From positions 1 to 53,863 of the forward strand of contig JAITGM010000046.1 in the NCBI GenBank assembly GCA_031280685.1: DNA of 53,863 bases, given 5' to 3'. This document shows positions 16,907 through 25,464 of this stretch, piece by piece. A model generated the notes under the pieces. The model made no database searches. It saw only the letters and a program-made list of their open reading frames with translations, and had not been told where the DNA came from. Each line of letters starts with the position of its first letter. Within the stretch, counting starts at the first letter, position 1. The translations under genes and the position numbers were made by a program. The stretch comes from Christensenellaceae bacterium. Lineage in GTDB: Bacteria; Bacillota; Clostridia; Christensenellales; UBA1750.

Positions 16907-18421
16907 ATGAAAAACAGACTGTGTTCGCTTACGCGAAAGCTTATCGTTTTCCTGCTGCTCTCCTGCCTGGCGTCCAGCTTTTGGGCTGTGTCCGTTTTTG
17001 CGGCCAGCTCGGGCCAGACCGCCACGGCGACGAGCAATGTTATCCTGCGGCAGGGCGCAGCTTCCGATACCAAGGCCCTGACGACGGTCAAAAAAGGTTC
17101 TACGGTCGAAATCCTTTCCTTCCAGGATGGTTGGGCCCAGGTCAAATATGGTTCCCAGACCGGTTATGCTTCCGCGCAGTATCTCTCCCTTCAGCTTCCC
17201 ACCGAGAGTGCCGCAACGCCCCTTAAAAAAGGCAGCGAGGGTTCGGTGGTCGAAGCCCTTCAAAAGGCCTTAATTGCGCTGGGTTACCTCAAGGCGGATG
17301 CAACCGGCTTTTACGGCAGCGCCACCCAGAGCGCGGTAAAGGCTTTCCAAAAAGACAATCACCTTAGCGCCGATGGGGTTGCCGGCGAAAAAACGCAAAG
17401 CGTCATTGCGGCAAAGTCTTCTTCGAGCGGCTCCTCTTCCCCCGTTCCGGTAGAAACGGGTGCGGCTGGGCTGCAAAAGGGTGCGGAAGGCGCGGCCGTC
17501 AAGGCCCTGCAAGAAAAGCTCAAAGCACTTTCGTACTTTTCGGGCGATTGCACGGGCTTTTTCGGCGCGATGACCGAAAGCGCGGTGAAAAAGTTCCAGT
17601 TGCGCAACGCCTTGGACGAGGATGGCATCGCGGGCGCCAAAACCTTGGAGCTGCTCGAAAAAGCGTATGCGAGCCTGGGCACGGGCGCGCCCAGCCCAAG
17701 CGCTTCTAATGCCCCGCTGAGCTATGGCAGCGAGAATGAGGCCGTCAAGGAGCTCCAAAAGGATCTGATCAGCCTTGGGTATTTGAGCGCGGACGCCACC
17801 GGCTACTTCGGCAGCGCTACCTATAAGGCCTTGAAGCGCTTCCAGAAGGAAAACGGGCTCAGCTCCGACGGAGTGGCCGGCGCACTGACGCTCAGCGCCA
17901 TTTCGGCGAAAAAAGCTGTCTCCTCAGCTAGCGTAAGCCTCAGCGGCACCAGTGATAAGCTCCCCGCGCCCCCGCAAGAGAGCAGCCCCGCCCCGTCCGG
18001 CGGCAATGGCAAGGTCGTGCTGGAAGATTGGTGGTCCGGTTATATCGATAGCCACTATAAGCGTGGGCAGCTCGCCACCGTCACCGACGTACTGACCGGC
18101 CTAAGTTTCAAGATCGCTCGCTTCGGCGGCGAAAACCACCTAGATGCCGAACCTCTTACCGCCACCGACTCCGCGACCTACTTCAAAATCTTCAATCATG
18201 TCACTACCTGGGCGGCCAGGGCGATCCATATCCAGATCGGCGGCATAACCTACGCCGCCGCCATGAACGGAATGCCTCATGGCGGTGAAAATATCAAGTC
18301 AAACAATTTCGCGGGTCAGTTCTGCATCCACTTCTATAACTCCCGCACGCACGGCGGCAACTCGGTCAATGCGGATATGCAAGAAAAGGTCATGCAGGCC
18401 TACAACACCCCACCCAAATGA
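16907..18421 (+). CDS. Secreted SH3b and triple PG_binding_1 protein
   Basis: 504 residues. An N-terminal signal peptide (basic start, hydrophobic 11-30, VFA-AS cut near 33) is followed by an SH3b domain (about 38-95), three PG_binding_1 repeats (about 106-165, 185-245, 264-325; each with LQK..L..LGYL and VKxFQxxNxLxxDGxAGxxT), and a Ser/Pro-rich linker. A C-terminal domain of about 140 residues ends with PHGGENIKSNNFAGQFC and HFYNSRTHGG. That last domain recurs in clostridial wall proteins but I cannot assign it; its His/Cys/Asn/Arg pattern suggests an enzyme acting on the wall. ATG 16907 has a GGAGGAG site and starts the signal peptide; the ATG at 16811 precedes the promoter. Confidence 0.88.
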   Translation: MKNRLCSLTRKLIVFLLLSCLASSFWAVSVFAASSGQTATATSNVILRQGAASDTKALTTVKKGSTVEILSFQDGWAQVKYGSQTGYASAQYLSLQLPTESAATPLKKGSEGSVVEALQKALIALGYLKADATGFYGSATQSAVKAFQKDNHLSADGVAGEKTQSVIAAKSSSSGSSSPVPVETGAAGLQKGAEGAAVKALQEKLKALSYFSGDCTGFFGAMTESAVKKFQLRNALDEDGIAGAKTLELLEKAYASLGTGAPSPSASNAPLSYGSENEAVKELQKDLISLGYLSADATGYFGSATYKALKRFQKENGLSSDGVAGALTLSAISAKKAVSSASVSLSGTSDKLPAPPQESSPAPSGGNGKVVLEDWWSGYIDSHYKRGQLATVTDVLTGLSFKIARFGGENHLDAEPLTATDSATYFKIFNHVTTWAARAIHIQIGGITYAAAMNGMPHGGENIKSNNFAGQFCIHFYNSRTHGGNSVNADMQEKVMQAYNTPPK

Positions 18422-18430
18422 TCGGCGCCC

Positions 18431-18468
18431 AAAAGAGGCCTTCGGCGAACCCCGAAAGCCTCTTTTTT
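18431..18468. terminator. Intrinsic terminator after the PG-binding gene
   Basis: AAAAGAGGC (18431-18439) pairs with GCCTCTTTT (18458-18466), extended inside by CTTCGG/CCGAAAG, followed by T residues. It also serves the convergent glmM gene. Confidence 0.8.
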
Positions 18469-18484
18469 AATCGCTTTTCTGGGT

Positions 18485-19843
18485 CTAGCCCAGCCTTTCC
18501 CCGATGAGCCTCGCCAGGCCTTCGGCCAGAGCCTTGACCTTGTCAAGCTCGGGCCCTTCGGCCAGCACGCGCACCAGGGCTTCGGTTCCGGATGGGCGCA
18601 CAAGCACCCTTCCCCGCCGCCCCAGAGTCTCCTCCGCCTTGCGAATGGCCTTCACGATGACCTCGTCCCCCAAATAGGTTTCCTTTTGGTCGTTTTTAAC
18701 CTTGACGCCCAACAAAACCTGCGGAAAGACCGGCAATTCCCCGGCAAGGGCCGAAAGCGTCCTCCCCTCTTCCTCTTTTGCCTGCTTGAAGGCCCGCAGA
18801 AGCTGAATTCCGGTCAAAAGCCCATCCCCCGTAGGGTTGTGTTCGAGGAAGATAACATGCCCGGAGTTTTCACCCCCAAGGCTGTAGCCGCCTTCGCGCA
18901 TCTTTTCGAGCACATAGCGGTCGCCCACATTCGCACGCAGGACTTCGATGCCCCGCTCTTTCATCGCCACATCCAGGCCGATATTGCTCATCACCGTGGA
19001 AACCACCGTGTTTGCTTTGAGCTTGCCCTGAGCCTTCAGCCATTGACCACAAATTAGCAAAATATGGTCGCCCAGTAGCGTCCCCCCGGTTTCGTCCACG
19101 GCGAGCAAGCGATCCGCATCGCCGTCAAAGGCCAGGCCCGCATCGGCATGTTGGGCCAGAACGGCCTTTTTTAGCGATTCCAGATGGGTGGAACCGCATT
19201 GATCGTTGATATTCACCCCATTTGGCTGTGCGTGAATGACGATCGGCTCCGCGCCGAGCTCCTCAAAAAGCCGCGGCGCGATTTGGCTGGCCGACCCATT
19301 GGCGCAATCGAGCACGATTTTAAGCCCTGAAAGGTCGGCCCCAGCCTGCGCTTTCAAGATGGCAACGTACTCGCTTTCGGCGCTTTCGCAAGGCCGTATG
19401 CGGCCGATCTGGCCACCGGTTGCCGGCGGCAGGCGGTCAACGCCCACGCGAATTCTCTCTTCAATCTCGTCTTCGAGCGTGTCTGGCAACTTAAACCCGT
19501 CTTTATCGAAGAACTTGATGCCGTTGTGCTCGTATGGATTGTGCGAGGCAGTGATCATCACGCCCGCATGCGCCCGATGGGCCTGCAGGAGCAGCGCCAC
19601 GCACGGCGTCGTGACGACGCCCAGATCCAGAACCTCGGCGCCACTGGCGCAAAGGCCGGCCATCAGCGCGCAGGCGAGCATATCCCCAGAAACCCTGGTG
19701 TCGCGCCCGACGAGAACGAGGGGGCTGCGGCGCGCCTTGGCCAGGGCCGCCGTCCCGGCGCGCCCCAGCTCATAGGCGAGCTTGCAAGTTAGATCCGCAT
19801 TGGCTATGCCCCGAACGCCATCGGTTCCAAACAGCCTGGCAAT
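18485..19843 (-). CDS. glmM: Phosphoglucosamine mutase GlmM, apparent ATT start
   Basis: Converts glucosamine-6-phosphate to glucosamine-1-phosphate for UDP-GlcNAc and peptidoglycan synthesis. Read from ATT 19843 the protein has 452 residues, the usual GlmM length, begins ARLFGTDGVRGIANADL exactly where the family begins, and places the phospho-serine of ITASHNP at residue 100. The frame has a TAG two codons before the ATT and no ATG, GTG or TTG at the N-terminus; the first ATG (19681) would delete 54 residues including GTDGVRG and GRDTR. An AGGTGGGA site lies 7 nt upstream of the ATT. AUU starts are known (infC of E. coli), but a sequence error (ATG to ATT) is also possible. It lies 28 nt after trxB. 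Confidence 0.9.
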   Translation of the reverse strand: MARLFGTDGVRGIANADLTCKLAYELGRAGTAALAKARRSPLVLVGRDTRVSGDMLACALMAGLCASGAEVLDLGVVTTPCVALLLQAHRAHAGVMITASHNPYEHNGIKFFDKDGFKLPDTLEDEIEERIRVGVDRLPPATGGQIGRIRPCESAESEYVAILKAQAGADLSGLKIVLDCANGSASQIAPRLFEELGAEPIVIHAQPNGVNINDQCGSTHLESLKKAVLAQHADAGLAFDGDADRLLAVDETGGTLLGDHILLICGQWLKAQGKLKANTVVSTVMSNIGLDVAMKERGIEVLRANVGDRYVLEKMREGGYSLGGENSGHVIFLEHNPTGDGLLTGIQLLRAFKQAKEEEGRTLSALAGELPVFPQVLLGVKVKNDQKETYLGDEVIVKAIRKAEETLGRRGRVLVRPSGTEALVRVLAEGPELDKVKALAEGLARLIGERLG

Positions 19844-19871
19844 AAGCTATCCCACCTTTTTATGTATGGTT

Positions 19872-20777
19872 TCAGGCCAAATCCTTCACGGCGCTCATCG
19901 CGGCCAAGGCACCGTCGGCAGCCGCGCTGAGGATCTGCCTTGGTGAGCCGCCGCGCAGATCCCCCGCCGCGTAGACCCGCGGAAGGGAAGTGCGAAGCTC
20001 CACGTCGGTTTCGATCGCGCCGCTTTGGCGAAGGGCGATTTGGCCCCTGACCAGCGCGCTTTGCGGCAGCGATCCGATGGCCACAAACAGCCCGGTGGCT
20101 TCCAGCCGCTCTTCTTTGCCGGTCTTTACGCCCTTGAGCAGCAGATGCGTGAGCTTACCCTCACCCTCTGCCCTCTCTACTACCCTATCATACGCAATCC
20201 GGATGGAATGGGTTCCTTCGATGCGCGAAACGAGGGCCGCCTGCGCGCGAAGCTCTCCCCTTCGGTGGATGAGGGTCACGCTTTTAGCCGTTCGCGCCAG
20301 ATAGAGCGCATCCTCGCAAGCGGTGTCGCCGCCACCGACCACGGCCACATCCTGCCCGCGGAACAGGGCGCCGTCGCAGCTTGCGCAATACGAAACCCCC
20401 CTGCCCAAAAACTCGGCCTCGCCCGAGATTTCAAGCTTGCGCGGGCTGGCCCCCATGCAAAGAATCACCGCCCGAGCAAAAAGCGTTTCGTTCTTTAGCG
20501 AAATCCGCTTTTCCTCGCCGGCAAGGCCCAATTCAAGGGCTGCTTCGCCCCGCAGCAGCAATCCGAAGCGTTCGGCCTGCTTGAGCATCATTTGCCCAAG
20601 CTCCGGCCCGCCCACGCCTTCTGGGAAACCAGGGTAATTCTCGACCCAATTCGTGGTGGCTGCCTGCCCGCCCGGAAAGCCCCCATCGAAAACGACGGCG
20701 CTTAAGCCCGCCCGGGCGGCGTAAAGCCCAGCGGTCAGTCCGGCCGGCCCCGCCCCGATGATCGCGATATCCAGCAT
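19872..20777 (-). CDS. trxB: Thioredoxin reductase (NAD(P)/FAD-dependent)
   Basis: 301 residues. The FAD-binding GAGPAGLTAGLYAARAG motif is at residues 8-24, the redox-active Cys pair is in YCASCDGALF (CASC instead of the common CATC), the NAD(P)H-binding site is VVGGGDTACEDALYLA and the C-terminal FAD site is YAAGDLRGG. It reduces thioredoxin or a related partner. It begins 6 nt before the end of the ArsC-like gene's stop region and ends 28 nt before glmM, so the three form an operon. Confidence 0.94.
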   Translation of the reverse strand: MLDIAIIGAGPAGLTAGLYAARAGLSAVVFDGGFPGGQAATTNWVENYPGFPEGVGGPELGQMMLKQAERFGLLLRGEAALELGLAGEEKRISLKNETLFARAVILCMGASPRKLEISGEAEFLGRGVSYCASCDGALFRGQDVAVVGGGDTACEDALYLARTAKSVTLIHRRGELRAQAALVSRIEGTHSIRIAYDRVVERAEGEGKLTHLLLKGVKTGKEERLEATGLFVAIGSLPQSALVRGQIALRQSGAIETDVELRTSLPRVYAAGDLRGGSPRQILSAAADGALAAMSAVKDLA

Positions 20778-20783
20778 GGAGCT

Positions 20784-21137
20784 TCAGCCCCCTTCTTCGT
20801 CGAGCCAGGCCTGCCAGGTTTCTGGGCAAAAGCCTGCGGTCGCCTTCTGGCCGTTGCGCAGGATCGGCGTCCTGAGCAGTGCCTGGTTTTCAAACAAAAC
20901 CCTTCGGATAAAGGCCTGATCGAGCGAAAAACGCGCAGCGCTGGCCGCATAGGCCTTTGCTTCCTTGTCGATCAGGGCCTCGAGCCCCACGCTCTGCAGC
21001 ACTGAGTCGAATTCCCGCCCGGAAAGGGGCTTCTTGCTAAGGTCTACGATCTGCAGCTTAACGCGCCTTTCCTTAAACCAGCGCTCCGCCTTGCCGCAGT
21101 CGAAGTTCTTCTTGCCCATGAATAGCTGCAGGTTCAT
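20784..21137 (-). CDS. ArsC/Spx-family thioredoxin-fold protein
   Basis: 117 residues, matching the arsenate reductase (ArsC/YffB/Spx) family: an N-terminal strand MNLQLF, a single Cys in NFDCGKAERWFKER, the mid-section VDLSKKPLSGREF, and the conserved TPILRNGQKATAGF. Only one active-site cysteine is visible, as in YffB and ArsC rather than Spx CxxC. Likely a glutaredoxin-like reductase or regulator rather than true arsenic detoxification, since no ars genes are near. ATG 21137 is preferred over ATG 21176 because of a GGAAGGGGGA site and family length. It leads the trxB-glmM operon. Confidence 0.85.
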   Translation of the reverse strand: MNLQLFMGKKNFDCGKAERWFKERRVKLQIVDLSKKPLSGREFDSVLQSVGLEALIDKEAKAYAASAARFSLDQAFIRRVLFENQALLRTPILRNGQKATAGFCPETWQAWLDEEGG

Positions 21138-21179
21138 GCTCGTCCCCCTTCCTCTGTGTATAGGCCAACAAGCCAAGTT

Positions 21180-21405
21180 CGCGCCGGCGGGAAGTCCCGC
21201 CAGCGCGTTTGAACGAGTTTCCCCCCTGCTTACAGGGACGCTCTATTCCGGACTCCGGGCAGGTCTGCCCGCGGCACAAGCCCGAAGGCCGCTTAGTGCT
21301 GCTCCCTTCCGGGCCTGACACGGTTCGCAACGGGGCCTTGCACGGGGCCAGCCCTTCATCGCCCGCAACAAAGCGCCCTTGCAAGCATGGGCAGAACTCG
21401 TTACC
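21180..21405 (-). ncRNA. ffs: Signal recognition particle RNA, large type
   Basis: The minus strand contains the conserved SRP helix 8 core (CAGGCCCGGAAGGGAGCAGC, + coordinates 21298-21317) with its GGAA tetraloop and the asymmetric loop. The 5' part (AACGAGTT) pairs with the 3' part (AACTCGTT near 21213), giving the long rod with an Alu-type 5' region typical of Bacillota. A GC-rich hairpin (21180-21191 with 21196-21207) ends it, with only a weak T-tract. The 5' end is set from the promoter and is approximate. Confidence 0.92.
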
Positions 21406-21411
21406 ACGCCC

Positions 21412-21441
21412 ATTATACAGGATGATCCTGCGAAGATGCAA
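21412..21441 (-). promoter_or_regulatory. Promoter of the SRP RNA
   Basis: On the minus strand TTGCAT (21441-21436), 18 nt, TATAAT (21417-21412), 7 nt before the inferred RNA start. Confidence 0.8.
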
Positions 21442-21485
21442 GGCGAAAAGCTGAACTAGGAAGTTTTTTCGCTTTGGGCGCGTTT

Positions 21486-23555
21486 TTAGCGCCTTTGAAA
21501 AACCCGCGCGACCAGGATCGTCATATCATCCGGATGCTTCGCGCCCGCATAAGCTTCGTCAAGTAGCTGCCTGGCTGCCTGCGCCGGATCGCGCAAGGGC
21601 AGGGCAGCAATCCGCTCCATCAACCATTCCTCCCCTTTTTCGCGGCTGTCGGGCACGCCGTCCGATGTAAGGACGAGCACGTCGCCATCGAGAAGCTGGG
21701 TTTCCCCTTCGATCGGGGCCAGCTTTTCCACGATACCCATGGGCAGCGCGCCGCCCCGCAAGGGCAAAACCTGCCTGCCGCGCTTGATGTAACTGCCGCA
21801 AGCGCCGATCTTCAGCGCCTTTAGCTTGCCCGTGCCAAGATCAATTAACCCTATATCCATCGTGGCGAACATATCCCCTCTCGCGCGGCGCAAAAGGACG
21901 TCGTTCACGCCCAAAATGGCCGAATCCGGATCAAAGCCGGCCAGCAGGTAGTCTTCCAGCAGCTCGATGGCCGCGCGGCTCTCTTCATAGGCCCGAAGAC
22001 CGTGCCCCATCCCATCCGAAATCGCCAAAAGGTAGCCGTTGCCCGGCAGCTCACAAAAAAGGTGGCTATCGCCGCAGGGGCCGCCGTTTTCGCTCTCTTT
22101 TTGGGCGCAGCCGACCAGCACGCTGTAGCGCGTAGCAGGCCCCAGTGTCAGGCTGCGCTCGTCGTTTATGGTTCCAGGCAGCTCCCGCAAGGGCTGGCCG
22201 ACCGCCCGGGCGGCGGCAGCCGCCAGCTTTTCCCTAAAAGCCTCGTCCGCGTTCCTGCGCAGGCGAATGCCAATGCGCAGTTCCCCGCCCACGCTCTGCG
22301 CGCGCACCCCCAGATTGGCCAAGCCCTGCCTGTCAATCTCCTCGCTTACGAGCAGCGCCTTGTCGGTTTCCAGCTTCACCTCGCGGCCGCTCTCCTCCGC
22401 CATGGCCATCAGCGCAGTGCCCACCGCGGAATACTGCCGGCCAACTGCGCGCGGGTTGATGATGCGCGCCATTGAGAAATAGTGCTCCGCATAGCGCTCT
22501 AGCCTAGCGCGGATCTCGGCCCGCACGTTGTTTTCGACCACAGACACGTCCTTTTGCGCGCGCTCGTCGCGCTTGAGATGCGCAGAAAGCTCCTGCAAAA
22601 GCTTTTTGGGCACCAGCAGCAGGCAGAGCGCCGCAAACCCGGCTTCGATGAACATGGGGAGGCTGAACCAGCTCTCGTTGAGCGCTGAGGCCAGCAAAAC
22701 CCCCAGGAAGAGCGCGGCGGCGGAACCCCAGCGCCCAAGCCTTGAAAAGATGCCGCAAAGCAGGCCGCAGAGCGCCAGCCCACCAAAAAGATGAGGTGAA
22801 GGAGCTTGGCCCAGGTAGGCGGCGGATCCGAGCATTGCCCCGGCGGCGGCGCCCATCCCGGCGCCGCCTAAGGCCCCCGCAAAGAGACAGACGAGCAGCA
22901 TCAGCGCCTCGGAGGGCGACAGGCCAAAAAGCGTATAAGGCCTCAGCGCCAGCAGGGGCCCGGCGAGCAGCAGGCAAAGGCTAGCGATCTCTTCCGCAGA
23001 AAGGATCTCCCTTTCGCGCCAACGCACCGAAAGCGCAGCGGAATAGATTCTAGCCAAAACCATCGTGATCAGCGCCCCGGCGCCCGCCAGGAACATCTCA
23101 TAAGGCGTCTGCGCGGAGCTTAAGGGCAGCAAAAGGGTCAGCAGGCCGGCCAGCAGGATGACGCTCAGATCACTCAGGCGGATCTTGCACAGCGCAAGGC
23201 CCAAATACAGGCCCAGCAGCGCCAAAATCACCAAGGCCTGCGCGCTCGCCCCCGCGAAGAAGGCCCCAAGCGCCGCCCCTAACCCGGCAAACAGAACGTA
23301 TTCACCGCTCATCATATACGAGGCCATGATGGCCGGGCCTAAGGGGCTCAAATCCCCCGTCAATCGGCTTGCCGCAGTAATGAAGCACAGCGCAAAGATC
23401 GGCAGCCCCTTCCACAGGGATAAAACGCGCGAAAAAAATCCGGGCGCCTCCTCCTTTTGCCCCGGAGGGACGAAGGCCCAGGATTTCAATCCCTCGCGTT
23501 TCAGGCTCCAAATGCGCTTGCCCCGCGTCTGCTCGCCATAGCTGCCGCTTTGCAT
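21486..23555 (-). CDS. spoIIE: Stage II sporulation protein E (PP2C phosphatase)
   Basis: A membrane phosphatase that dephosphorylates SpoIIAA to release sigma-F in the forespore and takes part in polar septation. The 689-residue protein has about ten hydrophobic segments between residues 45 and 300, a central coiled region, and a C-terminal PP2C domain with AISDGMGHG near 510 and VLTSDGVPDS near 645 (Asp metal ligands intact). It is shorter than the Bacillus protein of about 830 residues, mostly in the central region. It is a single gene, convergent to nothing on the left but the SRP RNA, with candidate Spo0A sites upstream. Confidence 0.93.
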   Translation of the reverse strand: MQSGSYGEQTRGKRIWSLKREGLKSWAFVPPGQKEEAPGFFSRVLSLWKGLPIFALCFITAASRLTGDLSPLGPAIMASYMMSGEYVLFAGLGAALGAFFAGASAQALVILALLGLYLGLALCKIRLSDLSVILLAGLLTLLLPLSSAQTPYEMFLAGAGALITMVLARIYSAALSVRWREREILSAEEIASLCLLLAGPLLALRPYTLFGLSPSEALMLLVCLFAGALGGAGMGAAAGAMLGSAAYLGQAPSPHLFGGLALCGLLCGIFSRLGRWGSAAALFLGVLLASALNESWFSLPMFIEAGFAALCLLLVPKKLLQELSAHLKRDERAQKDVSVVENNVRAEIRARLERYAEHYFSMARIINPRAVGRQYSAVGTALMAMAEESGREVKLETDKALLVSEEIDRQGLANLGVRAQSVGGELRIGIRLRRNADEAFREKLAAAAARAVGQPLRELPGTINDERSLTLGPATRYSVLVGCAQKESENGGPCGDSHLFCELPGNGYLLAISDGMGHGLRAYEESRAAIELLEDYLLAGFDPDSAILGVNDVLLRRARGDMFATMDIGLIDLGTGKLKALKIGACGSYIKRGRQVLPLRGGALPMGIVEKLAPIEGETQLLDGDVLVLTSDGVPDSREKGEEWLMERIAALPLRDPAQAARQLLDEAYAGAKHPDDMTILVARVFQRR

Positions 23556-23623
23556 CTTCGTAACGGCTCCCCTTTATATGGTATTTTTGCGTAATGTCAT
23601 CGTACAGGCCCAGGCAGCGCGCC

Positions 23624-23666
23624 ATTGTCGAAGGGCCGCGCTGCCCCGGTTTTTGTTTCCGACAAA
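23624..23666. promoter_or_regulatory. Two candidate Spo0A boxes upstream of spoIIE
   Basis: ATTGTCGAA (23624-23632, + strand) and TTTGTCGGA (23666-23658, minus strand) each match the TTTGTCGAA-type 0A box at 8 of 9 positions. In Bacillus spoIIE is a direct Spo0A target. A clear core promoter was not identified for spoIIE. Confidence 0.5.
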
Positions 23667-23695
23667 AAATATTTCTCCAAAACAGTCGGAGCGTA

Positions 23696-23754
23696 TTGAC
23701 AGCGAAGTTCCAGTGTGGTCTAATTCCATTGGATTTTGTTTAGCAAAGCTAAAC
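23696..23754 (+). promoter_or_regulatory. Promoter and palindromic operator of the cupin repressor-pot operon
   Basis: TTGACA (23696-23701), 17 nt, TCTAAT (23719-23724). Just downstream, GTTTAGC-AAA-GCTAAAC (23738-23754) forms a perfect 7-bp-arm palindrome in the early leader, a suitable operator for the Xre-cupin regulator encoded next. Confidence 0.7.
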
Positions 23755-23826
23755 TTCATCCTTAGTATTAGGCGCCGCGCGGCGGGGCCGATCTGGGGAT
23801 TCCCGCGTGAAAAGGGGGCCGAAACC

Positions 23827-24369
23827 ATGGAACTTGGCGAAAAAATCCGCAGACTGCGCCTAATGCACGACCTGACGCAGGAAGAGCTCGCCCAGCGCTG
23901 CGACCTTTCAAAGGGCTTCATCTCTCAGCTTGAGCGGGACTTGACCTCCCCCTCCATCGCCACCCTGATAGACATTTTGGAATGCCTCGGTCAGAGCCTG
24001 AAATCATTCTTTTCAGGGGATGCCGAAGAAGAAAAGATCGTATTTGGCGAAGATGACATTTACGACACGAAGGATACCGAAAAGGGCACCCGCATAGCCT
24101 GGCTCATCCCAAACGCGCAAAAAAACGAGATGGAGCCGATTTTGATCGAGCTGCGGCCAGGCTCCTCCTCCACGCTCGATAATCCGCACGAGGGTGAGGA
24201 ATTCGGCTATGTTCTTTCGGGCGGCGTGGTGGTCGAGCTAGGCGGCAAGGCGCACCGGGCAAAAAAGGGCGAGAGCTTCTATTTTAGGCCCTCCAGCCCG
24301 CACCGCCTGCGCAATCCCGGCAAGCAGACCGCCAAAATCCTCTGGATTTCCACACCGCCGAGCTTCTAA
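23827..24369 (+). CDS. Xre-cupin transcriptional regulator (PuuR-like)
   Basis: 180 residues. An N-terminal Xre helix-turn-helix (about 1-60; LTQEELAQRCDLSKGFISQLERDLTSPSI) is joined to a C-terminal cupin_2 domain (about 110-178; HEGEEFGYVLSGGVVVELGG and FYFRPSSPHRLRNPG). Such proteins, directly upstream of potABCD, repress polyamine uptake and sense polyamines in other bacteria; this is inferred from synteny. ATG 23827 is chosen since it starts the HTH and is preceded by a purine-rich site; the ATG at 23578 would precede the promoter. potA follows 33 nt later. Confidence 0.92.
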   Translation: MELGEKIRRLRLMHDLTQEELAQRCDLSKGFISQLERDLTSPSIATLIDILECLGQSLKSFFSGDAEEEKIVFGEDDIYDTKDTEKGTRIAWLIPNAQKNEMEPILIELRPGSSSTLDNPHEGEEFGYVLSGGVVVELGGKAHRAKKGESFYFRPSSPHRLRNPGKQTAKILWISTPPSF

Positions 24370-24402
24370 ACCTAAAAAAACAGTATTTTAGGGGGGTAGG
24401 CC

Positions 24403-25464
24403 ATGAGCGTTGTCGAGCAACAGCACCTCATAGATTTGGTAGACCTGACCAAGGTCTATGACGGCGAAACCGAAGCGCTTTCCCGTATGAATCTTTACAT
24501 CCGCAAGAAGGAGTTCGTCACCCTGCTGGGCCCTTCCGGCTGCGGCAAGACCACGACGCTCCGGCTCATCGCGGGTTTTGAATTCCCGACCGCCGGCCAG
24601 GTCTATTTCGAGGGCAAAGAGATCAGTTCCCTGCCGCCCTATAGGCGCCATGTCAACACGGTCTTTCAAAAATACGCGCTGTTTCCTCATATGAATGTGT
24701 TCGAAAACATCGCCTTTGGCCTGCGGCTGAAAAAGGTGGATGAAAGCACAATCAACGCCCGGGTGGCCGAGATGCTTGAGATGGTCAACCTGCGCGGGTT
24801 TGGCAGGCGCAAGGTCGATACGCTCTCGGGCGGGCAACAGCAGCGCGTGGCGATCGCCAGGGCGCTCGCCAACCGCCCTGAGGTTCTCTTGCTCGACGAA
24901 CCCTTGGGCGCGCTCGACCTGAAGCTGCGTAAGGAGATGCAGATCGAACTCAAAGCGATGCAGCAGCAGCTCGGCATCACCTTCGTCTACGTCACGCACG
25001 ATCAGGAAGAGGCCCTCACGATGTCGGACACCATCGTGGTCATGAAGGAGGGCCTCGTGCAGCAGATCGGCTCGCCGATCTGCATCTACAACGAACCCAA
25101 AAACGCCTTCGTGGCCGATTTTATCGGCGAGAGCAATATCCTGCCCGGCACCATGCTGCATGACGAACTCGTTTCCTTCGAGGGGCACGATTTCATCTGC
25201 GTCGATCGGGGATTTGGCGAAAATCAGCCTGTCGATGTGGTGATTCGCCCCGAAGACGTGCAGCTTTGCGCCCCCAACGATGGGATGCTGCGCGGCACGG
25301 TGGCCTCTATCGTCTTTAAGGGTGTGCATTACGAGATGATGATCCAAACCGGAGGCTTCGCCTTCATGGTGCACTCCACCTTGGCCAAAGCCCCGGGCGA
25401 AGAGGTCGGCCTGCGCATCGTCCCCTTCGATATCCACATCATGAAAAGGGAGGCGGCCCTGTGA
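24403..25464 (+). CDS. potA: Spermidine/putrescine ABC transporter ATP-binding protein PotA
   Basis: 353 residues. Walker [13 protein letters not shown] near 45, signature [15 protein letters not shown] near 142, Walker [13 protein letters not shown] near 165, and a C-terminal TOBE_2 regulatory domain (about 270-345). It powers import of polyamines through PotB and PotC. It overlaps potB by 4 nt. Confidence 0.95.
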   Translation: MSVVEQQHLIDLVDLTKVYDGETEALSRMNLYIRKKEFVTLLGPSGCGKTTTLRLIAGFEFPTAGQVYFEGKEISSLPPYRRHVNTVFQKYALFPHMNVFENIAFGLRLKKVDESTINARVAEMLEMVNLRGFGRRKVDTLSGGQQQRVAIARALANRPEVLLLDEPLGALDLKLRKEMQIELKAMQQQLGITFVYVTHDQEEALTMSDTIVVMKEGLVQQIGSPICIYNEPKNAFVADFIGESNILPGTMLHDELVSFEGHDFICVDRGFGENQPVDVVIRPEDVQLCAPNDGMLRGTVASIVFKGVHYEMMIQTGGFAFMVHSTLAKAPGEEVGLRIVPFDIHIMKREAAL

